Shown: one piece after another, positions 9,409-17,208 of the stretch | Position numbering within the stretch: the stretch's first letter is position 1 | Layout of the letters: every line of letters begins with the position of its first letter | Assembly: GCF_016919405.1 (NCBI RefSeq) | Contig: NZ_CP070353.1 | Coordinates: 1,798,001-1,862,000, forward strand | Source of the DNA: Ensifer sp. PDNC004 | GTDB taxonomy: Bacteria > Pseudomonadota > Alphaproteobacteria > Rhizobiales > Rhizobiaceae | Length of the DNA: 64,000 bases | Direction: 5' to 3' | The notes under the pieces: generated by a model | The model's database searches: none | Seen by the model: only the letters and a program-made list of their open reading frames with translations | Told to the model about the DNA's origin: nothing | Made by a program: the position numbers and the translations under genes

Positions 9409-9831
9409 TTACCGGTCGACGAGAACGGCGCAGGGGCAATGGCTGACGACCCGGCTTGCCGTCGATCCGATGAAGTAGTCGATGAGACCCGGCCGATGGG
9501 ATGCGATGATGACGAGATCAGCGTTTTCTTCGCTGGCAAAGGCGTTGATGGTGCCGGCGGCCCCGCCGGTCCGGATTTCGATGCGGCCCTTGATCCCATG
9601 CTTGGTTTTAAGCGCCTCGAGCGTCTTGAGCGCCTGCTTGCGGGATTCCTCGACCATTTCCAGCGGAAAGTCGACGATCATGTAGCCTTGCGCATAGGCG
9701 TTCAGGTCCTCGACGACGTTGAGCAGGATAATCTCGCCCCCTTCATCGATCAGCTTTTCGGCAATGCCAAGCACGGACTCGCCGTGTTCGAGCTGATCCA
9801 TGGCAATCGGGACGATGATCTTCTTGTACAT
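9409..9831 (-). CDS. Universal stress protein (UspA family, ATP-binding type)
   Basis: A 140-residue single USP domain: MYKKIIVPIAMDQ at the N-terminus, and a C-terminal nucleotide loop of the G-x2-G-x9-G-S kind (SHRPGLIDYFIGSTASRVV) followed by CPCAVLVDR. USPs are small cytoplasmic dimers raised under growth arrest, oxygen limitation or stress. The ATG at 9831 has AGAAGGAG just upstream; an in-frame extension to 10002 crosses the regulatory region and is rejected. A perfect FixK/FNR-like box lies about 93 nt upstream, suggesting induction at low oxygen. Confidence 0.92.
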   Translation of the reverse strand: MYKKIIVPIAMDQLEHGESVLGIAEKLIDEGGEIILLNVVEDLNAYAQGYMIVDFPLEMVEESRKQALKTLEALKTKHGIKGRIEIRTGGAAGTINAFASEENADLVIIASHRPGLIDYFIGSTASRVVSHCPCAVLVDR

Positions 9832-9923
9832 GCTGTACTCCTTCTGTTGCCCACGCGGATCGCCAGGCTGCTGCCACAGGCCAATCCCTCGCCTCAAGAT
9901 TGCGCCTCGACGGCATCTTCGGC

Positions 9924-9939
9924 TTTGATTGAAATCAAA
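9924..9939 (-). promoter_or_regulatory. FixK/FNR-type binding box upstream of the universal stress gene
   Basis: TTTGAT-TGAA-ATCAAA is a perfect 16-bp dyad and matches the FNR/FixK consensus TTGAT-N4-ATCAA at every conserved position. Its centre is about 100 nt upstream of the USP start. If it sits at the usual -41.5 position, transcription would start near 9890 and leave a leader of about 60 nt. The rest of the 299-bp region between the USP and VOC genes shows no gene. Confidence 0.75.
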
Positions 9940-10130
9940 TCGAAGCGCTGCGCGCGCATGGCCCCACTCGAAATGAGGTAGGGCGACAACAATCACTGTC
10001 AACGCGCGTCGAACACAACATCAAGTGACTGACAGTCTTCCGTGAACGAACGAGGCGGCCCATATTCCGAGCAGTTTCGACGAGACTGAAACGGCGAACC
10101 GGCCGTAGCTTCGATGCCAAGGAGACCGAT

Positions 10131-11009
10131 ATGACCTCGCAGGAGACTTTCCACATGCCGACCGACCATGCGCTTGCCATGCCCGCGCATGTCGAGCATG
10201 CGCATCTGGTCGTCCAGGATCTGCCGGCCGTTTCCGCCTGGTATCAGAAGATCATGGGCCTGAGCCCGATTGAAGCCAGCAAGAGCGGCGAGACGCTCGG
10301 CGTCAATGGCCGCCCGCTGCTGACGCTGACGACCGAGGGCAACGCCGCGCGGGCACCGCGCAACGCGCCCGGCCTGTTCCACAACGCCTTTCTCGTGCCG
10401 AACCGCGAAGAGCTCGGCCGCTGGCTCGCCCATATCGCACACAACAATGTCCGGCTGCAGGGCGCGTCCGACCACCTGGTCAGCGAGGCGATCTACCTCG
10501 CCGATCCCGAAGGCAACGGCATCGAAGTCTATCGCGACCGACCGCGGGCCGAATGGAGCTTCAAGGCCGACGGCACCGTCGGCATGGATACGCTGCCGCT
10601 CGATCTGCAGGCGCTCTACGACGAAGCGCCCAAGGACAATTGGGGCGGCATGGCGGACGGGACGGCCATCGGCCATATCCACCTGCAGGTTTCCGATATT
10701 CCTCAGGCCGACGCCTTCTTCCGCGACGTTCTGGGCCTGGGGCTGATGGCACGCTATCCCGGCGCGAGCTTCTTCGGCGCGGGCAAGTACCACCATCACG
10801 TCGCCGCCAACATCTGGAACTCGCGCGGCGCGCCCAAACGCGAAGGCCACATGACCGGACTGTCGGACTACACGATCCAGTACAAGGAGCCGGCTGAACT
10901 CACGGCAGCGCTTGCGAAGCTCGAAGCGCTGGAAATCGCCGTCAGCCGCAACGGCAGTGGCCACAGCCTCGTCGATCCCTGGGGCATCGGCCTCAAGCTC
11001 GTCGCCTGA
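10131..11009 (+). CDS. VOC-superfamily catechol-2,3-dioxygenase-like protein (CatE type)
   Basis: A 292-residue protein with two vicinal-oxygen-chelate modules (about residues 20-140 and 160-290). Module 1 starts HVEHAHLVVQDLPAVSAWYQKIMGL; module 2 has IGHIHLQVSDIPQADAFFRDVLGL. Candidate metal ligands are the His of GHIHLQV, the His cluster KYHHHVAANIW, and the Glu of GNGIEVYRDRP. Length and order match the B. subtilis CatE group, non-haem Fe(II) extradiol dioxygenases that open catechol rings. A GGAG site lies 6 nt before the ATG. The remnant HxlR regulator is its convergent neighbour; in B. subtilis catDE is controlled by an HxlR-type repressor, so the pairing may be functional history. The substrate is not known. 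Confidence 0.85.
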   Translation: MTSQETFHMPTDHALAMPAHVEHAHLVVQDLPAVSAWYQKIMGLSPIEASKSGETLGVNGRPLLTLTTEGNAARAPRNAPGLFHNAFLVPNREELGRWLAHIAHNNVRLQGASDHLVSEAIYLADPEGNGIEVYRDRPRAEWSFKADGTVGMDTLPLDLQALYDEAPKDNWGGMADGTAIGHIHLQVSDIPQADAFFRDVLGLGLMARYPGASFFGAGKYHHHVAANIWNSRGAPKREGHMTGLSDYTIQYKEPAELTAALAKLEALEIAVSRNGSGHSLVDPWGIGLKLVA

Positions 11010-11057
11010 TCCTCTCTCCCAGGCCACAGACGCCTTTGCGCCCGTGGCAAACTTGCC

Positions 11058-11093
11058 GACCGCAGCCGCCTCAGGCGCTGCGGTCGTATTTTT
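11058..11093 (+). terminator. Rho-independent terminator after the VOC gene
   Basis: GACCGCAGC (11058-11066) pairs with GCTGCGGTC (11077-11085), with additional inner pairing GCCT/AGGC, and is followed by TATTTTT. The stem overlaps the last codons of the convergent HxlR remnant. Confidence 0.75.
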
Positions 11094-11395
11094 GCTGGGC
11101 TTGCAGTACGGCCTCGATGTTCTCCTCCGCCCAGCGCGTCAGCGCCGCGACCGTCGAGGTCAGTGTGCGGCCGAGCGGCGTGATCGCATATTCCACCGTC
11201 ACCGGCACCGTCGCAAAGACGCTGCGGCTGACGGGCCCGTCCCGCTCCAGCTTCTTCAGGGTCTGCGACAGCACCTTCTGCGAGACGTCGTCGATCTCAC
11301 GCTTCAACTGGTTGAAGCGCACCGGTTTTTCATCGAGCTTTCCGAGCACCAGCACGGCCCACTTGTCGGCAAGCCTGTCCAGCACCAGCCGCGAC
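11071..11395 (-). pseudogene. HxlR-type regulator, 5'-truncated at a deletion junction
   Basis: The frame encodes the HxlR (DUF24) winged helix from SRLVLDRLADKW onward: VLVLGKL, RFNQLKREIDDVSQKVLSQTLKKLERDG, VEYAITPLGRTL. It normally follows an N-terminal start and a conserved Cys-Pro (the thiol sensor in this family). Here the N-terminus and that Cys are gone: upstream of SRLVL the sequence is simply the antisense of the neighbouring NmrA-like gene. The open frame does continue to a GTG at 11442 (123 residues in all) but without a ribosome site and with a non-family leader (SARTGGRCRRAPGQR). I therefore call it a truncated gene; a protein with residual DNA binding cannot be excluded. Confidence 0.7.
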
Positions 11396-12074
11396 CTTTG
11401 GCCCGGCGCTCGACGGCATCGACCGCCTGTTCGCGCTGACACCGGCGGGATATCTCGATCCGGTCGGGCTGGTCGGACCGATCATGGCCGCCGCTGCCGC
11501 GCGAGGCGTCAAGGTTGTGCTGATGACCGTCATCGGCGTCGATGCGGACGACAAGATCCCCTATCGCCAGCTTGAACTGCAGCTCGAGAAAACCGGAACG
11601 CCCTTCGTCATCGTGCGGCCGAACTGGTTTTCCGACAATTTCCAGGGCTACTGGATAGAAGGTATCCGCCACGGCGCCATCGCGGTTCCGGCGGCCGAAG
11701 GCAAGACGAGCTTCATCGACACCCGCGACATCGCCGATAGCATCGTGGCAGCGCTGACGAGCGACACCTTCAACGGCCGCGCCTTCAACCTCACCGGGCC
11801 GGAAGCGCTGAGCTATGGCGAGGCGGCAGCGATCCTGTCGCGCGTCACCGGCAAGCCGGTCGCCTACACGCCGGTCGATGACGGGACCTTCGTCGGCATG
11901 CTGGTCGGCGCTGGCGTGCCTGAGGACTACGCCCGCTTCCTCGCTTCGATCTTCCATCCCGTGCGCGAAGGCTGTGTGGCAAACCCGACCGGCGATGTGA
12001 AGACGCTGACCGGCCACGCGCCGCGCAGCCTGGAAACCTACGCCAGAGACAATTCCGCGGCCCTCAAGGCCTGA
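11391..12074 (+). pseudogene. NmrA-like NAD(P)-binding oxidoreductase, 5'-truncated
   Basis: From 11391 the frame reads ATFGPALDGIDRLFALTPAG and continues for 227 codons of a typical NmrA/atypical short-chain dehydrogenase: VVLMTVIGVDADD, VIVRPNWFSDNFQGYW, ADIADS-type block (DTRDIADSIVAAL) and AFNLTGPEALSYGEAA. Such proteins are about 285 residues and start with a Rossmann GATGxxG motif; about 60-65 residues including that motif are missing. The break coincides to within a few bases with the break in the divergent HxlR gene, so one deletion removed both starts and the promoter region between them. The first ATG left in frame is at 11484 and would give 196 residues unable to bind NAD(P) in the usual way. 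Confidence 0.75.
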
Positions 12075-12240
12075 CCGGCCCCACACAATGGTCGCCCGTC
12101 CACACCCGGGCGGCCTGCGTCAACACGCCGCTGGATAGTTCGCCGACAACCGATCAATAAACTTGAGTATAACACTCACATATTTTAACCGCATGCCCAA
12201 CCGGCCTCGCCCAAGGCCGCATACATGCGGAGTTAATAAT

Positions 12241-14400
12241 ATGAAAAATAAGAATTTTCTTGCGGCTGCCCTGGCAAGCAGCACACTTCTTTCGAGCCCC
12301 GCGCTGGCGGTGGATTTTCGTCCGCAGGCGGAAATCGAAGGCGGGTTCTTCAGCGGCGGGTCAGCTGCCGGCGGCGGCTTCTTCCTCCCCTTCGTGCTCG
12401 ATTCGGGCAATGCGATTTTCATCGATACACGCGGGACCATTGCCAATGACTCCGTCCGACAGGGCTCCATCGGTGCGGGCTATCGCTTCCGCGCCAACGA
12501 CCAGTGGGTCATCGGCGGCTATGGCTACTACGACTATCTGAAAAGCGACTACGGCAATTCCTTCAGCCAGCTGTCCTTCGGCCTCGAGGCGCTCAGCGGC
12601 GACCTCGAAATGCGCAGCAACTTTTACCTGCCATTGACCGGCGCCAAGACGCTGAGCGCCTTCAATGCCGCCTATGTGCGCGACCATGTGCTCGTCTTCC
12701 AGGAAGGCAAGGAACGGGCGCGGCGCGGCATCGACGCCGAAATCGGCGGACGCCTGCCTGTTTTCGCCGAAGACTCCAACGTTCAGCTGAAGGTTTTCGG
12801 CGGCAGCTATTGGTACGGCGGCCGCAACCTCAGCGACATGTTCGGCGCCAAGCTGCGTGCAGAGCTGACCTTTGCCGACCTGCCGGGTCTTTCCGAGGGA
12901 TCGACTGTCTCGCTCGGCGTGACCGGCACCTATGACAACGAGGACAAGCTGAAGGGCGCCGTCATGGCACGGCTGCGCATCCCGTTCGGCGCGACCGGCT
13001 CGACCGCAGACGCCTTCGATCCGATGACTCAGCGTGTCGAGCGCGCCACCCGCATCCGCACCCATGCCGGCGCCACCGGCGACGTCGAGGCCGCGCAGCT
13101 TGCCGGCACCGGCCGTAACGCCGGCCGGGTGGTGACCGTTTCATCGGCCTCCGGCAATGCCTCCGACATCAACGCCCTGATCGGCGCTGCCGGTGCCGAC
13201 GCGCTGATCCTTGCAGACGGCAACCTCGGTCTCGACCGGACACTCGCGCTCGGCAACGGCCAGACGCTCCTCGGCGGCGGCGGCGCAATTGCCGTTAGCG
13301 GCGCGCGCAGCGGCGCGACCGCAACTTTCGTCAACCGGGGCGCAGCCACGACGATTACCGGTTACAACCCGGCCCAGGACGTCATCGCCATGGCGTCGGG
13401 CAGCACCATCTCGTCGCTTTCGGTCCGCGGCGGTCTTGCCGGTATTTCGGCGGCCGATTCCAAGGGCGTTACCGTCGACAATGTCGATATTGCTGCGACC
13501 AACCATGACGGCATTCGCTTCACGCGGGTCGATGGCGCGCTGGTCCAGGACAGCCGCATTCACGACCTCTACATCTGCGAAAACAACACGACCTGCGAAT
13601 TCTCGATCTACAACCCCAACAAGGCGCCCTATGCCGCCGTCAGCTCCGTCGGCAGCCGCAACGTAACGGTACGCGATACTGTCATCGACAAGGTCACCTA
13701 TGGGGTCTTTGCCGGCGGCGAGTTCAGGAAAGTCGGACGGACCGACTACGAACTGGTCACCGGCACGCAAAACGTCACGCTCGATAACGTGACGATCAGC
13801 AACTCCCGCCGCGAAGGCGTGCTGCTCGTCGCCGGAAAGGATGTCAGCCTCAACCGCGTGACGGTCGACAATGCCAAGCAGGACCGGGACATGGATCTCG
13901 TGGTGCTGCAAGGCACCTCCAATGTCGCGATCAACGACATGCGGCTCTTTGGCGGCATCAACGGGCTGATGCTGGTCTCGAGCCCGAACCTCGATGCGAC
14001 GACCACCAACGTCAACGTCAAGGGACTGACCGTCGACGGCACCCGCAACGCCGGCATCTTCTTCAATCCGGTCTCGGGGATTTCGTTCGAGGACGTCAAG
14101 GTAACGAATGCCGGCACCTATGGCGCCTTCATCTACGGCAACGAGTTCGAGTTCCTTGGAGGACCGGTGCGCGACATCGTGCTGAAGAACATGACCGTCG
14201 ACAAGGCCGGGAAGGCCGGCCTCTACTTCTCGGGCCCGACCGAAGACATCACCGGCAATGTCAGCGTGACCAACACGCCGAAGGATTGCCTGCTCGACAA
14301 CGGTTGGTCGGCTGGGACGATCACCCAATCGCCGGGCTCGGTTCTGACCGTCAACGGCGTCAAGCTCGACCAGGGCAACGCCGCGGCCCGTTGCCGCTGA
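12241..14400 (+). CDS. Inverse-autotransporter-like barrel with parallel beta-helix passenger
   Basis: A 719-residue surface protein. Residues 1-23 form a signal peptide ending ALA. Residues about 25-270 look like the inverse autotransporter (intimin/invasin) beta-barrel: GAGYRFRANDQWVIGGYGYYDYLKS, LSFGLEALSGDLEMRSNFYLPLTG (the family's N-Y-L-P-L landmark), GIDAEIGGRLP and a final strand GAVMARLRIPF. After a linker, residues about 310-710 are rich in N-V-T-V-D-N-V repeats typical of a right-handed parallel beta-helix. Barrel first and passenger second is the inverse (type Ve) order. No LysM or Ig-like domain is seen. It may be an adhesin or surface glycan-active protein. The start has GCGGAG 9 nt upstream; an ATG at 12163 precedes no signal peptide. 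A strong terminator follows. Confidence 0.8.
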   Translation: MKNKNFLAAALASSTLLSSPALAVDFRPQAEIEGGFFSGGSAAGGGFFLPFVLDSGNAIFIDTRGTIANDSVRQGSIGAGYRFRANDQWVIGGYGYYDYLKSDYGNSFSQLSFGLEALSGDLEMRSNFYLPLTGAKTLSAFNAAYVRDHVLVFQEGKERARRGIDAEIGGRLPVFAEDSNVQLKVFGGSYWYGGRNLSDMFGAKLRAELTFADLPGLSEGSTVSLGVTGTYDNEDKLKGAVMARLRIPFGATGSTADAFDPMTQRVERATRIRTHAGATGDVEAAQLAGTGRNAGRVVTVSSASGNASDINALIGAAGADALILADGNLGLDRTLALGNGQTLLGGGGAIAVSGARSGATATFVNRGAATTITGYNPAQDVIAMASGSTISSLSVRGGLAGISAADSKGVTVDNVDIAATNHDGIRFTRVDGALVQDSRIHDLYICENNTTCEFSIYNPNKAPYAAVSSVGSRNVTVRDTVIDKVTYGVFAGGEFRKVGRTDYELVTGTQNVTLDNVTISNSRREGVLLVAGKDVSLNRVTVDNAKQDRDMDLVVLQGTSNVAINDMRLFGGINGLMLVSSPNLDATTTNVNVKGLTVDGTRNAGIFFNPVSGISFEDVKVTNAGTYGAFIYGNEFEFLGGPVRDIVLKNMTVDKAGKAGLYFSGPTEDITGNVSVTNTPKDCLLDNGWSAGTITQSPGSVLTVNGVKLDQGNAAARCR

Positions 14401-14407
14401 TAGCCGA

Positions 14408-14441
14408 AGCCACGCCCGGGCGGCCGGGCGTGGCTCTTTTT
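14408..14441 (+). terminator. Rho-independent terminator of the inverse autotransporter gene
   Basis: A perfect 12-bp stem, AGCCACGCCCGG / CCGGGCGTGGCT, with a GCGG loop (14408-14435), followed by CTTTTT. It starts 8 nt after the stop codon. Confidence 0.93.
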
Positions 14442-14460
14442 GCCGGTTTTCTTCGGTGCA

Positions 14461-15219
14461 CTATGCCGGGCGGTGGCATTCGAAGGTGACGACGTGGTCC
14501 CCGTCCTTTGGAGTACGGCCGAAGGTGTAGTCGCCGGAAACGGCGAGATCGACGAAGCCGGCCGCCTGCAGCGTCAGCGCCATTTCCTGAACGCCCCACC
14601 AGCGCATGGTGAAGAATTCAAGCTCGCTCGACGCCAGCCGACCCTCTTGCCAGAGGTCGTAACGCAGGTGGGATATGGTCGTCTGACCGATGATATCGGT
14701 CTTCACCCGCTGGCTGGTCAGGGTCAAAAGCTCACCCGCCTCCGTCTGCCAGCTGCGCACATTCGGCTGCAGGTCCGCGACCATGTCGCCCGGGTAAAGA
14801 TCGAAGATCAACCGACCACCCGGCCCCAGGTGATCGTAAAAGCGCTTCAATACGGCTGATGCCGCTGCATGATCGGCGATCAGCTGCAAGGAACCGGCGG
14901 GCACGACAATCGCCTCGAAGCGCTCGTCGTAGCTGAAGGTCTCGAAGGTCTGGCGCGACAGGGCCGGCGCAAAGCCGCGGCCAGCACATTGGGCGAGGCA
15001 ATAGTCGAGCATGTCCTGCGAAGCATCAAACCCGGAGACATCGAAACCGGCCTCCAGCAACGGGATCAACGCTCGACCGTTGCCGACAGCCGGTTCCAGT
15101 ATCGGCCCACGACAGCCGTGGAGCCTCTGCCGGTAGTACTCGATGTCGCCGAAGGACTTTCCAATATATTTGTCTAAATTATAAACATGAGAGGCAAGTC
15201 TACCATAGGTATTGTTCAC
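14461..15219 (-). CDS. SAM-dependent class I methyltransferase
   Basis: A 252-residue cytoplasmic protein with the Rossmann methyltransferase core. Motif I is ILEPAVGNGRALIPLLEAG (about residues 40-58), motif II the acidic GFDASQDML, and motif post-I/IV appears as FEAIVVPAGSLQLI, then LGPGGRLIFDLYPGD. The acceptor is unknown. The likely start is a GTG at 15219 (reads as Met, then NNTYGRLASHVY) with GAGG 5 nt upstream. It converges with the inverse autotransporter gene, and the terminator at 14408 separates them. Confidence 0.85.
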   Translation of the reverse strand: MNNTYGRLASHVYNLDKYIGKSFGDIEYYRQRLHGCRGPILEPAVGNGRALIPLLEAGFDVSGFDASQDMLDYCLAQCAGRGFAPALSRQTFETFSYDERFEAIVVPAGSLQLIADHAAASAVLKRFYDHLGPGGRLIFDLYPGDMVADLQPNVRSWQTEAGELLTLTSQRVKTDIIGQTTISHLRYDLWQEGRLASSELEFFTMRWWGVQEMALTLQAAGFVDLAVSGDYTFGRTPKDGDHVVTFECHRPA

Positions 15220-15332
15220 GATACCTCAGCTCCCGATAACACAAAGCAACGCCGCGCCTTATACAGGAGTACGTGACCAGGGGTTGTTGCTTGCCGGCCA
15301 CGCCTACGGTTTATCGTCGCCGCCCAAACGCG

Positions 15333-15704
15333 TCAGAAGCGCGCCGGCCGGATGAACTTGCCGTAGACCCAACCCTCCTGCCAGTTTCCGTTGCGCTGAG
15401 GATCGTGCCAGATCTGGCACCAGGTGGCCCGCACGGCCTGGCGCTGGGCGGAAACCGACCAGCGGGCGATGCGCTTCAGATCGACGCCGTTCATGCAGCG
15501 GCCGGTCATCTGCAACTTCGTGCCGTTGGGATAGCCGGCGCGGATCGCCGAGGAGGAGGATGGCCAGGCCCGCGCGTTGAGCACGTCGTTCCAGTCGACA
15601 CCCGACACTTCCCAGGCGACGAACGTGCTTGCGGTGGCGGGAAGTGCAGCGGAGAGCGCCCCGGCCAGGATGGCCGCCGGCATCAATTTGTTGAACATGC
15701 CCAT
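15333..15704 (-). CDS. Exported SH3-like domain protein
   Basis: A 123-residue protein with a signal peptide (MGMFNKLMPAAILAGALSAALPATAS). The mature part, about 95 residues, contains ARAWPSSSSAIRAGYPNGTKLQMTGRC and ends WVYGKFIRP, the pattern of bacterial SH3 (SH3_3) domains found in periplasmic or cell-wall-associated proteins. Two Cys (in TGRC and TWCQIW) could form a disulfide. The start at 15704 is preceded by CAAGGGG; a start two codons later is equally possible. Role unknown; it lies on the same strand as the methyltransferase, 113 nt upstream of it. Confidence 0.8.
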   Translation of the reverse strand: MGMFNKLMPAAILAGALSAALPATASTFVAWEVSGVDWNDVLNARAWPSSSSAIRAGYPNGTKLQMTGRCMNGVDLKRIARWSVSAQRQAVRATWCQIWHDPQRNGNWQEGWVYGKFIRPARF

Positions 15705-15834
15705 CTCGATTGCCCCTTGGTCAGGCCGCCGTTTGTGCGGCAGGAAACAGAATGCGGCCCCTCGCCTGAATTGCAACTGAATGGATTTCACGACGGGAAT
15801 GCCGCCCTATCCGAGAACGACCTGGGCGAAGCCG

Positions 15835-15858
15835 CCCGTCCCGGTTTTCCGGGACGGG
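15835..15858 (-). terminator. Strong hairpin after the DUF2798 gene
   Basis: CCCGTCCCGG / CCGGGACGGG is a perfect 10-bp stem with a TTTT loop, starting 6 nt past the DUF2798 stop. No T-tract follows, so termination is probable rather than certain. Confidence 0.55.
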
Positions 15859-15864
15859 GCTTCG

Positions 15865-16137
15865 TCAGCCTGGTAGGCGGCAGACGACGCCGACCAGCCG
15901 CGCGACCACTGGGCGGACCATGAGCACGCAGAAAAAGGCGACGGGCATGGCAAGCGCGTAGGAACCGAGCACGCGGGCCGGGTAGCCGGCGTCGATGCCG
16001 GTGTTGGCGCCGACGATGACGCAGCACATCAGGAACGCCATGATCGCCGACATGAAGAAGGCGAAGGCAATGGGCGCCGCGCGCGGCGGCAGCTTGCGGC
16101 TACGCGCGAGCCGCGGCGCCGATAGGGTATCTTCCAT
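15865..16137 (-). CDS. DUF2798 two-helix membrane protein
   Basis: A 90-residue protein with a basic N-terminus (RLARSRKLPPRAAP) followed by two hydrophobic helices (about 23-45 and 58-80). RKLPPRAAPIAFAFFMSAIMAFLMC and YALAMPVAFFCVLMVRPVVARLV match the DUF2798 pattern as I know it. Function is unknown for the family. The ATG has AGGAG 6 nt upstream. It is divergent from the LysR gene, with a 28-bp palindrome between them, so it is the likely regulatory target of that LysR. Confidence 0.8.
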   Translation of the reverse strand: MEDTLSAPRLARSRKLPPRAAPIAFAFFMSAIMAFLMCCVIVGANTGIDAGYPARVLGSYALAMPVAFFCVLMVRPVVARLVGVVCRLPG

Positions 16138-16248
16138 CGGAAGTCTCCTGGTTTGATCGAGGGGACCACCCCCTCGTTTCTGGCCGCACTATATGGATCG
16201 CGTCTTAGCCAGGTAGACCATTGCAGCCTTGTTCAGAAACAGTCAAAA

Positions 16249-16276
16249 CCATCGAATAGAAGTTTCTATTCGATGG
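16249..16276. promoter_or_regulatory. 28-bp perfect palindrome, probable LysR operator
   Basis: Arms CCATCGAATAGAA (16249-16261) and TTCTATTCGATGG (16264-16276) flank a GT centre, 13 of 13 bases paired. It lies between the divergent DUF2798 and LysR genes and ends 8 nt before the chosen LysR start. Its position fits autorepression. An alternative ATG at 16273 is inside the palindrome. Confidence 0.75.
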
Positions 16277-16284
16277 ATTGTATT

Positions 16285-17205
16285 ATGGACACTTTGCGCG
16301 GCGTCGAGAGTTTTGTGAGAAGCGTCGAGGAAGGCAGCATCGCCGCGGCGGCGCGAAAGCTCGGGATTACACCCGCTTCCGCGAGCCAGAACATCGCCCG
16401 CCTGGAACGCACGCTCGGAAGCCGGCTCTTGAGCCGAACCACGCGCCAGCTGGGCCTGACCGAGAGCGGGCGGATCTATTACGAGCGGGTGCGCGGCGTC
16501 GTGCACGAGCTGGAGCTTGCCGCCGCCGCCGTCTCGGCACTCAGCGCCGAGCCGCGCGGACCGCTCAAGATTGCCTCGTCCGTCGCCTTCGGCCGGCACG
16601 TGGTTGCGCCGCTCGTTCCCTCCTTCGCCGCCAGATATCCGGATGTCTCGATCGAACTCGTCGTCACCGACCGCGAGATCGACCATATCGGCGAAGGCAT
16701 CGACATCAGTGTGCGCTTCGGCCTGCAGCTCGAACAGGGGCTGATTGCCCGCAAGCTTGCCTCCGTGCCGATGATCATTTGTGCGGCCCCCGCCTATCTG
16801 GAGCGACGCGGCCGCCCGCAGCGGCCGGAAGATCTCGCGCACCACGATTGCCTCGTCTACCGCTATGCCGGGCATGGCCGGATCTTTCGCTGGGCCTTTA
16901 CCCGCGACGGCCTGCGCTTCGAGCCGGAGCTGAAGGCGACGATCGTCAGCAACGATATCGACACGCTCGCCGAGATGGCGATCGCCGGCGCCGGCATCAC
17001 CCGGCTCGGCGCCTTCATCGCAGCGCCGCTGATCGAACGCGGGCTGGTGGTGCCGCTGTTCGGCGAACTGCCGCGGGAGGGATTGGCCAGCACCGACCAC
17101 GAGCCCTTCGACTTCTACGCCTGTTTTGCCGACCGCCAGGCGCAAACGCCGAAGGTGCGCGCGTTCATCGAGCATGCGGTGCCGAGCCTGAAGGGGCGCT
17201 GGTAG
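16285..17205 (+). CDS. LysR-family transcriptional regulator
   Basis: A 306-residue regulator: winged helix-turn-helix at residues about 1-60 (FVRSVEEGSIAAAARKLGITPASASQNIARLERTLGSRLLSRTTR), then a LysR substrate-binding domain (about 87-295: PLKIASSVAFGRHVVAPLV, DISVRFG, AGHGRIFRW). It belongs to the subgroup often controlling a neighbouring oxidoreductase or membrane gene. The start at 16285 (MDTLRGVESF) is the usual family start; ATGs at 16273 and 16153 are less likely because 16273 lies inside the palindrome. Its nearest divergent gene is DUF2798. The inducer is unknown. Confidence 0.9.
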   Translation: MDTLRGVESFVRSVEEGSIAAAARKLGITPASASQNIARLERTLGSRLLSRTTRQLGLTESGRIYYERVRGVVHELELAAAAVSALSAEPRGPLKIASSVAFGRHVVAPLVPSFAARYPDVSIELVVTDREIDHIGEGIDISVRFGLQLEQGLIARKLASVPMIICAAPAYLERRGRPQRPEDLAHHDCLVYRYAGHGRIFRWAFTRDGLRFEPELKATIVSNDIDTLAEMAIAGAGITRLGAFIAAPLIERGLVVPLFGELPREGLASTDHEPFDFYACFADRQAQTPKVRAFIEHAVPSLKGRW

Positions 17206-17208
17206 GTC

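Noticed and set aside
9832..10002. N-terminal extension of the universal stress protein
   Set aside because: It would run through the FixK-type box, and AGAAGGAG marks the internal ATG at 9831.
13141..14328. 395-codon minus-strand frame opposite the inverse autotransporter
   Set aside because: Mirror of repetitive beta-helix codons; no ribosome site.
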